Source of the DNA: AP-15 sp963787425 | GTDB taxonomy: Bacteria; Pseudomonadota; Alphaproteobacteria; ATCC43930; CGMCC-115725 | Length of the DNA: 64,000 bases | Assembly: GCA_963787425.1 (NCBI GenBank) | Contig: CAWBCV010000018.1 | Span: 124,001 to 188,000 of the forward strand | Reading direction: 5' to 3' | In this document: piece by piece, positions 33,278 to 42,223 of the stretch | How the letters are laid out: each line of letters begins with the position of its first letter | How positions within the stretch are numbered: the first letter of the stretch is position 1 | Position numbers and translations under genes: made by a program | Notes under the pieces: generated by a model | What the model saw: only the letters and a program-made list of their open reading frames with translations | Database searches by the model: none | Told to the model about the DNA's origin: nothing

Positions 33278-34438
33278 TCAGCGCAGGCCGAGACCGCGGG
33301 CGATAATGCCGCGAAGGATCTCGCGGGTGCCGCCTTGGATCGTCAATTTGGGCGCGATCAGGGTGGCGTAGCGTAGTGCTTCTTCGAACCGGTCGTCGTT
33401 GCTGTCCGGTTGCGAGTCGCCGATTTGCGGCGCCAACAGGCGTACCTTGTCCGGTAGGGCCTGCTCGAAGTTCGTGCCCAAATCCTTGACGACAGCGGCT
33501 TCGACCGCCGGGGTCTTGCCCGCCTGCAGCATGCCGGCGACCGAGAGCGACATGCGCCGCAGAGTAGCTAGATGCGCCACCTCGCGCCCGATCCCTTCGG
33601 CAAGGCGTTCGCTTGGATCGTCACCGGCCAGCCGCACCAGCTCGATTAGAGCAGGAAACGTTTCGATCCACCGGTCGGGACCGCTGCGCTCATAGGCGAG
33701 CTCGTCGGTGGCCTGCTTCCAGGCCATGTCGACCTCGCCGATCAGGTGCGAGTTGGGGAGAAACGCGTCGTCGAAGACGACCTCGTTGAAATCGTGCGAG
33801 CCTGTCAGGTTGATGATCGGCCGCGTCGTGATCCCCGGGCTCTTCATGTCGACCAAGAACTGGGTCAGCCCGTGCCGCCGATTTTCCTTAGTCGAGGGCG
33901 AGGTACGAAGCAGCGCGATCATGAAATCGGCGTGATGCGCGCCGCTCGTCCAGATCTTGCGCCCGTTGACCAGCCATCCGCCATCGGTCTTGGTGGCGCG
34001 GGTCGAGGCGGCGAACACGTCGGAACCCGAATTGGGCTCGCTGAGTCCGATGCAGAAACACAATTCGCCGCGGGCGATTTGCGGCAGGATTTTCTGCCGG
34101 ATTTCCTCCTGGCCGTAGCGCAGGATGACCGGCCCGCTCTGCCGGTCGGCGGTGGAATGCGCGCGGGTCGGCGCGCGCGCCGCCAACATCTCCTCGGTCG
34201 CGACATAACGTTCGAGATGCGAGCGCTCGTGCCCGCCGTATCTCTTCGGCCAGGTCATCCCGATCCAGCCTTTGGCGCCCACCTTGCGGCTGAACTCGCG
34301 TGAGAACGACCCCTTCCCGCCGTCCGGCGAAAACGTGCCGGCCTCGATCTCCTCGCGCAGAAAGGCGCGGACCTCCTGGCGCAATTCCTTGGCCTCGGGG
34401 GGCAGCTCGACCGGATCGAAGCGAAAGCTGAAACTCAT
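33278..34438 (-). CDS. Acyl-CoA dehydrogenase (large-subunit type)
   Basis: A 386-residue FAD flavoprotein. It has the N-terminal helical domain, the middle beta-barrel with CIGLSEPNSGSDVFAASTRA and WTSGAHHADF (flavin/substrate contacts), and a C-terminal helical domain ending QGGTREILRGIIARGLGL, which fits the family end. Start MSFSFRFDP at 34438 is chosen because a longer frame upstream overlaps the neighbouring gene. The next gene upstream is a shorter acyl-CoA dehydrogenase 7 nt away. Such pairs form heteromers in pimeloyl-CoA (PimC/PimD) and steroid (FadE28/FadE29-like) degradation. Confidence 0.92.
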   Translation of the reverse strand: MSFSFRFDPVELPPEAKELRQEVRAFLREEIEAGTFSPDGGKGSFSREFSRKVGAKGWIGMTWPKRYGGHERSHLERYVATEEMLAARAPTRAHSTADRQSGPVILRYGQEEIRQKILPQIARGELCFCIGLSEPNSGSDVFAASTRATKTDGGWLVNGRKIWTSGAHHADFMIALLRTSPSTKENRRHGLTQFLVDMKSPGITTRPIINLTGSHDFNEVVFDDAFLPNSHLIGEVDMAWKQATDELAYERSGPDRWIETFPALIELVRLAGDDPSERLAEGIGREVAHLATLRRMSLSVAGMLQAGKTPAVEAAVVKDLGTNFEQALPDKVRLLAPQIGDSQPDSNDDRFEEALRYATLIAPKLTIQGGTREILRGIIARGLGLR

Positions 34439-34445
34439 GGGTGCC

Positions 34446-35498
34446 TCACGATCCTGCTGTGATGAACGGCCAGAGTCCGTCGGCGCCGCGCTGTGCGACC
34501 ATCCTCCCGAGACGGGCGGCCCACACCGCCTCGTTGCCGAACTCCTCGCGCCAGGACCACAGCCGGCGCGTCGCGTGATGCAGCGAGTGCTCGTAGGTGA
34601 AGCCCATCGCGCCGTGGACCTGATGAGCGATCGCCGCTCCGGTTCCGGCCGCCTCGCCGCCGCGCACCTTGGCGATCGCAATCTCGCCGATCACAAATTC
34701 CGGGCGCGCCCAGGCCTCGGCGGCGGCGTCGGCGGCGGTGCTCGCCGCCGCGACCTCGCCCGCCAGCGTCGCCAAATTGTGCTGGACCGCCTGGAACTTG
34801 GCGATCGGGCGCCCGAACTGCGAGCGGTCGAGCGCGTATTGCACCGATTGCTCGAGGATCTTTTCGAGCGCGCCCGCCATCTGCTGCAAGCGCACCGCGG
34901 CGCCGATGCAGACGAGCCCATCTTGATCGATCGTCGCCGGACGCACGGCCTCAGGCATGGCGCCGTCGAAAGCGACGTCGTCGCGCGGTTCGCCGGCGAG
35001 GCTCGTGGATTGTCTGATCGACAAACCCCTGGCCGCGACCAGCGCCACCATAGTCTCGTCACCGCGGTGCGTGAGGACGGCGATATGACCGGCGTTGCGG
35101 GCGAAGGGCACTTGGCGCGCCCGGCCGCTCAGCACTCCATCGCCGCGCATACCGATCCGGCCATCGGCATGGATCGGCGCGATCGTCAATGGGCCACCCG
35201 GCACCGGGATCCCGGCTTGCGACAACAGCCAACCGGCCATCAAAGTCTCGGCGAGCGGCACCGGCGCGGCGAAACGCCCGGCTGCCCGCAGCACGGCGAA
35301 ACCGTCGGCCAGGGTCGCCCCGGCACCGCCAAACTCGTCCGGGACCCAGGTCAAGGTCAGCCCGGACTCCTCCAAGGCATCCCATAACGCCTTGGGCCAC
35401 TCGCCCTGCTCCGCCTCGTTGACGGTATTGGGCTCGCAAAGATCCCGGAAAATGCGGGTGGCGGTGTCGACGATGATGTTGTCGGTGTTGTCGGCCAT
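34446..35498 (-). CDS. Acyl-CoA dehydrogenase (small-subunit type)
   Basis: A 350-residue acyl-CoA dehydrogenase homologue, shorter than its neighbour. It has the helical N-domain (WDALEESGLTLTWVPDEFGG), a shortened middle domain without the usual SEP/GSD motif, and a C-domain with ALDRSQFGRPIAKFQAVQHN and HQVHGAMGFTYEHSLHHATR. The catalytic Glu and the GGTxEI end are not seen. This matches the non-catalytic-looking subunit in heteromeric acyl-CoA dehydrogenases. Start MADNTDN at 35498. It is the first gene of the minus-strand operon; the promoter should lie in 35500-35770. Confidence 0.88.
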   Translation of the reverse strand: MADNTDNIIVDTATRIFRDLCEPNTVNEAEQGEWPKALWDALEESGLTLTWVPDEFGGAGATLADGFAVLRAAGRFAAPVPLAETLMAGWLLSQAGIPVPGGPLTIAPIHADGRIGMRGDGVLSGRARQVPFARNAGHIAVLTHRGDETMVALVAARGLSIRQSTSLAGEPRDDVAFDGAMPEAVRPATIDQDGLVCIGAAVRLQQMAGALEKILEQSVQYALDRSQFGRPIAKFQAVQHNLATLAGEVAAASTAADAAAEAWARPEFVIGEIAIAKVRGGEAAGTGAAIAHQVHGAMGFTYEHSLHHATRRLWSWREEFGNEAVWAARLGRMVAQRGADGLWPFITAGS

Positions 35499-35773
35499 CG
35501 GCTCCGTTCCCGCCCTTTTCGGTCTAGATCGTAGAGCAGCGCTTCGGTGGCGGGAAGCCCTCGCCTGCTGAAACGTCGTTGCCTCTACTCCGGCGAGGCC
35601 ACAATCTTTATTTGACTCGATTGTTACACGCCGCTGCATCTGCAGCGAGTTTGCAGCTAAACTCCCCGGCAGATTGCAAAACTCCATTCACTCGGGCAAC
35701 CCGAACGAGGCCGCCGTTGGCTCGCCAAATACGCATAAGAATGCGGAAATTTGAGGGCCGCGCGCCGGGGAGC

Positions 35774-36103
35774 TTATTTCGCTGTCGGACGAGACCAAGG
35801 GGGGCCCAGCGCCGGCTCAACGCCATCGATCAGAAACACCCGACCGCGCGATGTCGAGAGCCGGACCTTCAAAGCCGGCTGGTAATCATCCGAGCGATAC
35901 CAGCGACGAGCAGTGTTCGCGTCGGGGAACTCGATAATGACGATCCGCTCCGGCATCGGCTCGCCATCGAGCAGTTCGATCTTGCCGCCGCCGGCGACGA
36001 TGCGGCCGCCGAAACGCGCAACCGTGGCCAACGCGATCGGAACGTGCGCCTGATAGGCGACGGGGTCGGTTATGTGAATTTCTCCGACGATATAGGCGGG
36101 CAT
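35774..36103 (-). CDS. DUF1330 domain protein
   Basis: A 109-residue protein of the DUF1330 dimeric ferredoxin-like fold: MPAYIVGEIHITDPVAYQAH at the start, GGRIVAGGGKIELLDGEPMP in the middle and RIVIIEFPDANTARRWYRSDDY, the family signature. Function unknown; members are often linked to monooxygenase or degradation loci. It is monocistronic, between the acyl-CoA dehydrogenase operon and the cyclase. The 275 nt between this gene and the dehydrogenase hold nothing else. Confidence 0.85.
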   Translation of the reverse strand: MPAYIVGEIHITDPVAYQAHVPIALATVARFGGRIVAGGGKIELLDGEPMPERIVIIEFPDANTARRWYRSDDYQPALKVRLSTSRGRVFLIDGVEPALGPPWSRPTAK

Positions 36104-36232
36104 GCTACCCTCCGCATTGGGTACACAGTCTGATGCAAACCGCCGCTTCGCCGCAACCCGCTTTAACCGTAAAAGAGGTCGAGAGAGAGCCGAGCTCTTG
36201 GGTTAATCTAAGCGCGAATAACGGAGCCTGAC

Positions 36233-38039
36233 ATGGCTGCCACCCGCCGCCTTGCCGCGATCCTGGCCGCCCATGTGGCGGGGTATTCGCGGCTGATGGG
36301 GGCGGACGAGGAAGGCACGCTCGAACGCCTCAAGGCGCTGCGCCGCGAGCTTCTCGATCCGAAGATCGCCGAGCACAAGGGCCGCATCGTCAAGACCACC
36401 GGCGACGGATTGCTGGTGGAATTTGCCAGCGTCGTTGATGCGGTGCGCTGCGCGGTCGCGGTGCAGCAGGCGATGCCCGCGCGGGACACCAGTGTCGCGG
36501 CGGACAGCCGCATCGAATTGCGCATCGGCATCAATCTCGGCGACGTGATCGTCGAAGGCGACGACCTCTATGGCGACCGCGTCAACATCGCCGCGCGCAT
36601 CGAAGCTCTCGCCGATGCCGGTGGGGTGTTCGTCTCCAATACAGTTTACGATCACGTGCGCGACCGGCTGCCCTTTGTCTTCGAGGATCTGGGCGAGCAG
36701 CAGGTCAAGAACATCGCCCGCCCGGTGCGGGTCTACCGGGTTCGCTCGACCCTCACCCACCGCGCCGCAGACGCGCCGGGGTCCCCCCTCTCCCGCAATG
36801 CGGGAGAGGGTGCCGACCGCCGAAGGCGGGAGGCGGGTGAGGGTAGCTCGCCGGCTCTCGCCCTCCCCAACAAGCCGTCGATCGCCGTCTTGCCCTTCGC
36901 CAATATGAGCGGCGATCCGGAGCAGGAATATTTCGTCGACGGCATGGTCGAGGAAATCATCACCGCGCTCTACCGCATCCGCTGGCTGTTCGTCATCGCC
37001 CGCAATCCGAGTTTTACGTACAAGGGCCAGGCGGTCGATGTGAAGCAGGTTGGGCGCGAACTCGGCGTGCGCTATGTGCTGGAGGGCTCGGTTCGCAAAG
37101 CCGGCAACCGGGTGCGGATCACCGGGCAGCTGATCGACCGGCGCGCATCTGTGGGCCGACCGATTCGACGGCTCGCTCGAAGATGTCTTCGAGCTACAGG
37201 ACAAGGTGGCGTCGAGCGTCGGCGGCGTCATAGAACCGGCGTTGCAGGCGGCCGAGACCGCCCGTTCGGCCGACCGTCCGACAACCGATCTGACCGCCTA
37301 CGACCTCTATCTGCGCGCATATGCGATGACCTTGTCATCGACAAAGCAAGTACCTGGGGCGCTCCGCCTTTTGGAGCAGGCGATCGCGCGCGATCCGAGA
37401 TTCGGGCCGGCACTCGCCTGGGCCGCGTTCTGTTGTTTTCGGCTGATTCTTGACGATCGGAGCGAGGATCGGGAGGCGGACCGTCTGAAGGGTGCCGATT
37501 TCGCCAGGCGGGCCCTGGAAGTGGCCGGCGACGACCCAGGCATCCTGGCGAATGCCGCCGTCGCGCTGGCCTATTTGGGTGAGGACATCGGCGCCATGAT
37601 GGCGTTAGCTGACCGTGCAGTGGCGCTCAACCCCAACTTCGCGCGCGGCTGGCACCTGAGCGGCACTCTCAGAATGTATGCGGGCCAGCCAGACATCGCG
37701 ATCGAGCATGTCGAGGCCTCACTGCGCCTCAACCCCCGCGTCCGGATTGACACGTCGCTCGCTGTAATAGGCGCCGCCCATTTCTACGCCCGGCATTTCG
37801 ATGAGGCAGTGCCGAAACTACTGCTCGCGATCCAAGAGGATCCGAGTTTCCCGCAGCCGTATCGCACTCTCGCCGCCTGCTACGCGCATATGGGTCGGCT
37901 CGACGACGCCCGCGACATCGTTGCGCGGCTGCGGGCCATTACCCCTGTCGTGATACCGGACGCCAGCTTCCTGCGGAACGCCGAGCAGCGCGAGCTATTC
38001 CTATCGGGCCTGCGCCTGGCGATGGGCGGCGAGACATGA
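36233..38039 (+). pseudogene. Class III adenylate cyclase-TPR protein, frameshifted
   Basis: The first frame (to about 37140) has a class III cyclase domain (about residues 5-165, ending NIARPVRVYRV), then a linker made by a 96-bp palindromic repeat, then a TolB-like part (NKPSIAVLPFANMSGDPEQEYF). At about 37134-37142 the frame shifts and continues as HLWADRFDGSLEDVFELQDK, then TPR repeats to 38039. The typical sequence needs 5 more nt here, a possible slip between GAC repeats. The first metal-binding Asp of the cyclase is replaced by His (LAAHVAGYSRLM instead of AADVAGYSRLM), while the second (TTGDGLLVEF) remains. The protein is therefore unlikely to make cAMP even apart from the frameshift. 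Confidence 0.85.
36749..36844. repeat. Palindromic repeat element inside the cyclase gene (copy 2)
   Basis: The outer arms ACCCTCACCC (36749-36758) and GGGTGAGGGT (36835-36844) are perfect complements. The inner hairpin is CCCTCTCCCGC-AAT-GCGGGAGAGGG. It spans exactly 96 bp (32 codons), stays in frame and links the cyclase and TolB-like parts. It shares architecture and the encoded SPLSR...GEG pattern with the element in scpA. Confidence 0.85.
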
Positions 38040-38260
38040 CCCAGACCCGCCGTCTCGCCGCGATCCTCGCCGCCGATGTGGCGGGGTATTCGCGGCTGAT
38101 GGGGGTGGACGAGGAAGGCACGCTCGAACGCCTCAAGGCGCTGCGCCGCGAGCTTCTCGATCCGAAAATCGCTGAGCACCACGGCTGCGGCCAGCGACGG
38201 GAGAGGCGGTATGACCGAATTTTGCGGCTTGCCGAGCCGTTAGAATATAAACTAGTCTAA
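38036..38260 (+). pseudogene. Truncated second copy of the adenylate cyclase N-terminus
   Basis: About 45 codons are nearly identical to the start of the cyclase at 36233 (LDPKIAEH and the stretch before it differ at only a few positions), then similarity stops at about 38180 and the frame runs on into unrelated sequence with a stop at 38260. This copy keeps the metal-binding Asp (AADVAGYSRLM) that the full copy has lost. Its ATG overlaps the stop of the first copy by 4 nt, so the genes were once in tandem. The break is 80 nt before a Phd/VapC pair, which may have come in at the break. Confidence 0.8.
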
Positions 38261-38515
38261 ATGATCGGTCGGGCGATGATTACTGTGGGAGCCTTCGAGG
38301 CGAAAACGCACCTTTCGAGCCTCCTAGACCGGGTAACCGGCGGTGAGGAAGTGGTGATAACCAAGCACGGCAAGCCCGTAGCCCGGCTGGTGAGTGCGGC
38401 GCGGATCGACCGCGAACGTGTCCACGAGGCATTCGAAAAACTCAAGTTGCTGCGCAAGCGAACGACGCTCGGCGGGCTCTCATGGCAGGAGCTTCGGGAC
38501 ATAGGGCGTCGGTGA
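38261..38515 (+). CDS. Type II antitoxin, Phd/YefM family
   Basis: An 84-residue (or 79 from ATG 38276) antitoxin. The N-terminal part MITVGAFEAKTHLSSLLDRV, then EEVVITKHGKPVARLV, is the Phd/YefM DNA-binding fold; the C-terminal tail binds and neutralises the toxin. Its stop overlaps the GTG start of the VapC-type gene by 3 nt. It would autoregulate from the TA-rich stretch just before it (agaatataaactag, 38241-38254), which resembles a -10 region. Start choice between 38261 and 38276 is open. Confidence 0.88.
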   Translation: MIGRAMITVGAFEAKTHLSSLLDRVTGGEEVVITKHGKPVARLVSAARIDRERVHEAFEKLKLLRKRTTLGGLSWQELRDIGRR

Positions 38516-38925
38516 GCGCCCTCGTCATCGATTCATCCGCGGCGCTCAGCTGGTGTTTCGAAGACGAGGCTTCTCCGGGTTCGGACGCCCTGTTCGAACA
38601 GGTTCGCGATCATGGCGCACTCGTTCCCGGGCTTTGGCATCTGGAAGTCGCCAACGTTCTTCTGCAGGCGGAGAAGCGTGGCCGGATCACCACGGCCGAC
38701 CTCGCGATGCGCCTCGAGTTGATCGCGGAATTGCCGATCACGACTGACGACGAAACGACCACGCGCGCCTGGCGCGAGATCCTTGCGCTGGCGAGAGCCG
38801 AGGGACTGACGACCTGCGATGCCGCGTATTTGGAGCTTGCGATCCGCCGCGGTCTTCCGCTGATGACCAAGGACGCGGCACTCATCGCCGCGGCCGGGCG
38901 AAGCGGCATCGCGATTGCCGCCTGA
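38512..38925 (+). CDS. vapC: VapC-family PIN-domain toxin
   Basis: A 137-residue PIN ribonuclease. Acidic active-site residues are in place: VIDSSAALSW (Asp), HLEVANVLL (Glu), TTCDAAYLELA (Asp) and LMTKDAALI (Asp). VapC toxins cleave tRNA or rRNA when the antitoxin decays. The GTG start overlaps the antitoxin stop, typical for such pairs. Intact. Confidence 0.92.
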   Translation: MSALVIDSSAALSWCFEDEASPGSDALFEQVRDHGALVPGLWHLEVANVLLQAEKRGRITTADLAMRLELIAELPITTDDETTTRAWREILALARAEGLTTCDAAYLELAIRRGLPLMTKDAALIAAAGRSGIAIAA

Positions 38926-38995
38926 CGTCGGACCGCGCAGGGCAACCGGCGCGGGCTGTGGTCGCGAAGGCCCGCGCAAGATGGGAGAAGGTGAA

Positions 38996-39808
38996 ATGCT
39001 GATCGTCGATGCACAGGTTCACATCTGGGGCGCCGATACACCGGAGCGGCCGTGGCCGGCCGGGCGCAGCTCGCCGCATCGGCCACAGCCCTTCTCAAAG
39101 GACGATCTACTGAAGGAGATGGATGCGGCGGGTGTGGCGCGGGTCGTGATCGTGCCGCCCTCCTGGGAGGGCGACCGCAACGATCTGGCGTTGGAAGCGG
39201 CGCGCCTCCATCCCGACCGCTTCGCGGTGATGGGCCGGCCGCCGGCGGCCGCTCGCTCGCTGAGCGATTGGCGCGATCGGCCCGGCATGCTCGGTCTCAG
39301 GGTCACGTCGAACACCGCCGAGGCGCGGGCATTGTTCGATGATCCCGCGGGCTGGGTATGGAACGAGGCGGAGCGCGCGGGGCTTCCGGTTATGGTCTCG
39401 CCGTCAGGCTTGCTGCCGCAGGTCTACCGCATTGCCGAACAGCATCCCGAACTCAGGCTCGTCATCGATCATCTGGCGCTGCTGCGGGCGAAGGACAATG
39501 CCGCGTTCGACGACCTGCCAAAGCTGCAGCGCTTGGCGCGGCTGCCTAACGTCGCGGTCAAGGCCTCGGCATTGCCGGCCTATTCGAGCCACGATTATCC
39601 CTATTACAATTTGCACCCCTACCTGCGCCGCGTGTTCGACACCTTTGGCCCGCGCCGAATGTTCTGGGGCACCGATTTGACCCGGCTCCCTTGCACCTAT
39701 CGCCAGGCGATCACTTTGTTTACCGAGGAGTTGCCGTGGCTCTCGGCGGCAGACCAGGAGTGGGTGATGGGCCGCGCAATCTGCGACTGGCTCGGCTCGC
39801 CGCTCTGA
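38996..39808 (+). CDS. Amidohydrolase 2 family protein
   Basis: A 270-residue TIM-barrel metal-dependent hydrolase (amidohydrolase_2 / PDC-like). Metal-site motifs: VDAQVHIWG at the start, RLVIDHLALL near residue 158 and MFWGTDLTRLPC near 222. These enzymes hydrolyse or decarboxylate ring acids and lactones. The start has GGAGAAGG 4 nt before ATG 38996. It stands alone between vapC and a small minus-strand gene. Substrate not predictable. Confidence 0.85.
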   Translation: MLIVDAQVHIWGADTPERPWPAGRSSPHRPQPFSKDDLLKEMDAAGVARVVIVPPSWEGDRNDLALEAARLHPDRFAVMGRPPAAARSLSDWRDRPGMLGLRVTSNTAEARALFDDPAGWVWNEAERAGLPVMVSPSGLLPQVYRIAEQHPELRLVIDHLALLRAKDNAAFDDLPKLQRLARLPNVAVKASALPAYSSHDYPYYNLHPYLRRVFDTFGPRRMFWGTDLTRLPCTYRQAITLFTEELPWLSAADQEWVMGRAICDWLGSPL

Positions 39809-39819
39809 ACCGACGCGCG

Positions 39820-40020
39820 TTAGGTGAAGGCCTTGATTACCAGCGACAAAGAAGCAGCGAGGTTAACACCAACCATCCATTTGAGGACCGCAAGGTCGGT
39901 CTCGATCTTGGTGAACCGGCTTTCGTAGCCAGCGAGTTCTTCCGCCGCAGCACGCGCCTTATCGTCAGGCGCACCGGCAGCGATAAGCGCGTCATATGTC
40001 TTTGAGAGCATTACGGCCAT
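39820..40020 (-). CDS. Small coiled-coil membrane protein, DUF1640-like
   Basis: A 66-residue protein: a helical/coiled-coil stretch (DDKARAAAEELAGYESRFTK, then IETDLAVLKW) and one C-terminal membrane helix (MVGVNLAASLSLVIKAF). This layout fits the small coiled-coil membrane proteins related to DUF1640/CCDC90, abundant in alphaproteobacteria. Function unknown. It is convergent with the amidohydrolase gene, with 11 nt between the stops. Confidence 0.6.
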   Translation of the reverse strand: MAVMLSKTYDALIAAGAPDDKARAAAEELAGYESRFTKIETDLAVLKWMVGVNLAASLSLVIKAFT

Positions 40021-40083
40021 CGTTGCAGCGCCTCCGCATGATAGATTGGGATTCAGCGCTCCGTTAGCAAACTGTGCGGCTAT

Positions 40084-41235
40084 TTACGCGATGACCTTCG
40101 CCTGCCTGAGCTCCCCCAATATGGCACGGTCGTAGCTGAGGAGCCGAGAGAGCACCTCGTCGGTGTGCTGGCCGGGGGTAGGGACGGGGCCGACGCGGCC
40201 CGGGGTCTTCGACATCTTGATCGTTGCACCCGGCAGGTACATCTCGCCGGCGACCGGGTCCGGCATCTTGACCAGCATCTCGCGTTCCCAGAGATGCGGG
40301 TCCTGTACGACTTGCGGGATCGTCTTGACCGGCGCAACCGGGATCTCGGCCTCGAGCAAGGTCTGGACGATATGTTCCACGGTGTTTTCGGCGCACCACG
40401 CCTCGACCGCCTTGCGGCGCGCATCGCCGCGGCCGACCCGACTCGTCCACCCCGAGGCCGCGGCCTCTTTGTTGCCGGTCGCGATCTGCATCAGCCGCGT
40501 CGCCATCGCGCTGCCCGAAGCGGAGATGACGACATGACCATCCTTCGCCTTGAAGGGCGGCCGGCCGGCTTCGCCACCCTCCTCGCCGGTTGCCAGGTAA
40601 TAGGACGCGGGGATCTCTACCATCGTCAGTGCCGAATCCATCAGGCAGCAATCGACCAGCTGGCCTTCGCCGGTGCGGTCGCGGTGGTGCAGCGCGGCGA
40701 GGGTGCCGATCGTCGCATGCAATGAGGTGTAGCGGTCGACCAGCGAGGTTGCCGCGCCGAGCGGCGTCCCGACCGGCGCCCCGGTCAGCGACATCAGCCC
40801 GCTCATCGCCTGGCCGAGCGGGTCGAAGGCCGGGCGCTCGCGATAGGGGCCGTATTGGCCGAACCCGGATACCGAAGTCAGGATGATGTCCGGCTTCAGC
40901 GCGCGCAGCTGGTCGTAGCCGAACCCCATCTTAGCCATCGTGCCGGGACGGAAGTTTTCGAGGACGACATCCGCAGTCGGCACCAGCGCGGCGAAAACCT
41001 CCTTGCCGCGCGGCGCGCGCAAATCGAGGCAAAGGCTCTTCTTGCCGCGGTTGTAGACCGAGAAATAGACGCTCTGGCCGCGCACCAGCGGCTCCGAGCG
41101 CCGCGTCTCCTCGCCGCCCAATTTTTCGATCTTGATGACCTCAGCGCCGAGGTCGGAGAGGATCATGCCGCCACGCGGCCCCGCCTGGTATCGCGCCAAT
41201 TCAAGCACGCGCACGCCGTCCAGCGACCCGGCCAT
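40084..41235 (-). CDS. CaiB/BaiF CoA-transferase family protein
   Basis: A 383-residue class III CoA-transferase that moves CoA between carboxylic acids. Signatures: LDGVRVLELARYQAGPRGGM at the start, KKSLCLDLRAPRGKEVF (with the Asp nucleophile motif DLR), VVLENFRPGTMAKMG and SVSGFGQYGPY. It is divergent from an enoyl-CoA hydratase at 41325, with 89 nt between the starts. The pair could act on the same acyl-CoA pathway. Complete. Confidence 0.93.
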   Translation of the reverse strand: MAGSLDGVRVLELARYQAGPRGGMILSDLGAEVIKIEKLGGEETRRSEPLVRGQSVYFSVYNRGKKSLCLDLRAPRGKEVFAALVPTADVVLENFRPGTMAKMGFGYDQLRALKPDIILTSVSGFGQYGPYRERPAFDPLGQAMSGLMSLTGAPVGTPLGAATSLVDRYTSLHATIGTLAALHHRDRTGEGQLVDCCLMDSALTMVEIPASYYLATGEEGGEAGRPPFKAKDGHVVISASGSAMATRLMQIATGNKEAAASGWTSRVGRGDARRKAVEAWCAENTVEHIVQTLLEAEIPVAPVKTIPQVVQDPHLWEREMLVKMPDPVAGEMYLPGATIKMSKTPGRVGPVPTPGQHTDEVLSRLLSYDRAILGELRQAKVIA

Positions 41236-41324
41236 CGACCCCTCCCAAAATCTGCGTCAAAGGTTGAGTGAACACCCGCTCCTCGGTAGTGTCAAACGAT
41301 CGACGAGCCGCAAGGAGGGCGAAC

Positions 41325-42086
41325 ATGGCCTACGAATTCATCCTGACCGAGCGTTACGACGCAGTCGCCGTCGTCACCTTGAACCGCCCGGACAAGCTCA
41401 ATGCGCTGAGCTATCCACTGGTGTGCGAGCTCGACGACGCGCTGACCCAATACGAGGCGGATGACGAGATCAAGGCCGTGATCCTGACCGGCGCCGGGGA
41501 CCGGGCCTTTTCGGCAGGCGCCGACATTCACGAGATGGCAGGGCTCGGGGCCCAGGAACTGGCGACCCGCGGCGAGGTGCGCGGCCGCGCCACCTGGCAC
41601 ATTGCCACCTTTGCGAAGCCGCTCATCGGCGCGATCAACGGGCTCGCCTATGGCGGGGCTGCATTGCTCAGTTCCACGCTCGATCTGCGCATCGGCTGCG
41701 AGCGCACCGCGTTTCGTTTCTTGGCGGCGAGCTATGGCCGGGTCAATTCGAGTTGGTCATTGCCGCTGCTGGTCGGCCTGCCCAAGGCGAAGGAGCTGCT
41801 CTATACGGGTCGCATCGTCACCGCCGAGGAGGCGGAGCGCATCGGGCTCCTCAACCAGGTGGTCCCCGCGGCGCGACTGCTCGATACCTGCATCGAGATC
41901 GGGCAGATGATCGCGAAGAACGACGCGCGCATGGTGCAGGGCCTGAAGCGCCTGCTGCACGAGCAGATCGGGATGGGCTGGCGCGAGCGCTACGACAATG
42001 AAGAACAAGCGCGCGCCACCTGGCTCGCCGCCGGCCACCCGCGCGAAGGCTTCAAGGATTTCCTCAACCGCAAGGGCGCAGCTTGA
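41325..42086 (+). CDS. Enoyl-CoA hydratase/isomerase family protein
   Basis: A 253-residue crotonase-fold enzyme. Oxyanion-hole motifs: AFSAGADIHEM near residue 65 and GAINGLAYGGAALL near 100. AAGG-AGGG precedes ATG 41325, so this start is preferred over an upstream in-frame one at 41268. The C-terminal PREGFKDFLNRKGA is typical of hydratases. It is divergently placed from the CoA-transferase. Substrate unknown. Confidence 0.9.
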   Translation: MAYEFILTERYDAVAVVTLNRPDKLNALSYPLVCELDDALTQYEADDEIKAVILTGAGDRAFSAGADIHEMAGLGAQELATRGEVRGRATWHIATFAKPLIGAINGLAYGGAALLSSTLDLRIGCERTAFRFLAASYGRVNSSWSLPLLVGLPKAKELLYTGRIVTAEEAERIGLLNQVVPAARLLDTCIEIGQMIAKNDARMVQGLKRLLHEQIGMGWRERYDNEEQARATWLAAGHPREGFKDFLNRKGAA

Positions 42087-42130
42087 AACTGCACCGCAAA
42101 GGCCACCAAGCACAAAAAGAGAAAGACGTT

Positions 42131-42153
42131 ATTGCCGGGCCTGACCCGGCAAT
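42131..42153. repeat. REP-like palindrome between hydratase and DUF455 genes
   Basis: ATTGCCGGG (42131-42139), a 5-nt loop CCTGA and CCCGGCAAT (42145-42153). It closely resembles the left half of the double palindrome at 18591-18641, so it is probably the same repeat family. It may serve as a transcript end after the hydratase gene. Confidence 0.6.
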
Positions 42154-42223
42154 CTCCTCGCGCGTTCCGGCGAGTGAAGAAAATTCTGTGAGGTAAAAGC
42201 CGCATCGCGACGGAGCTAGGAGA

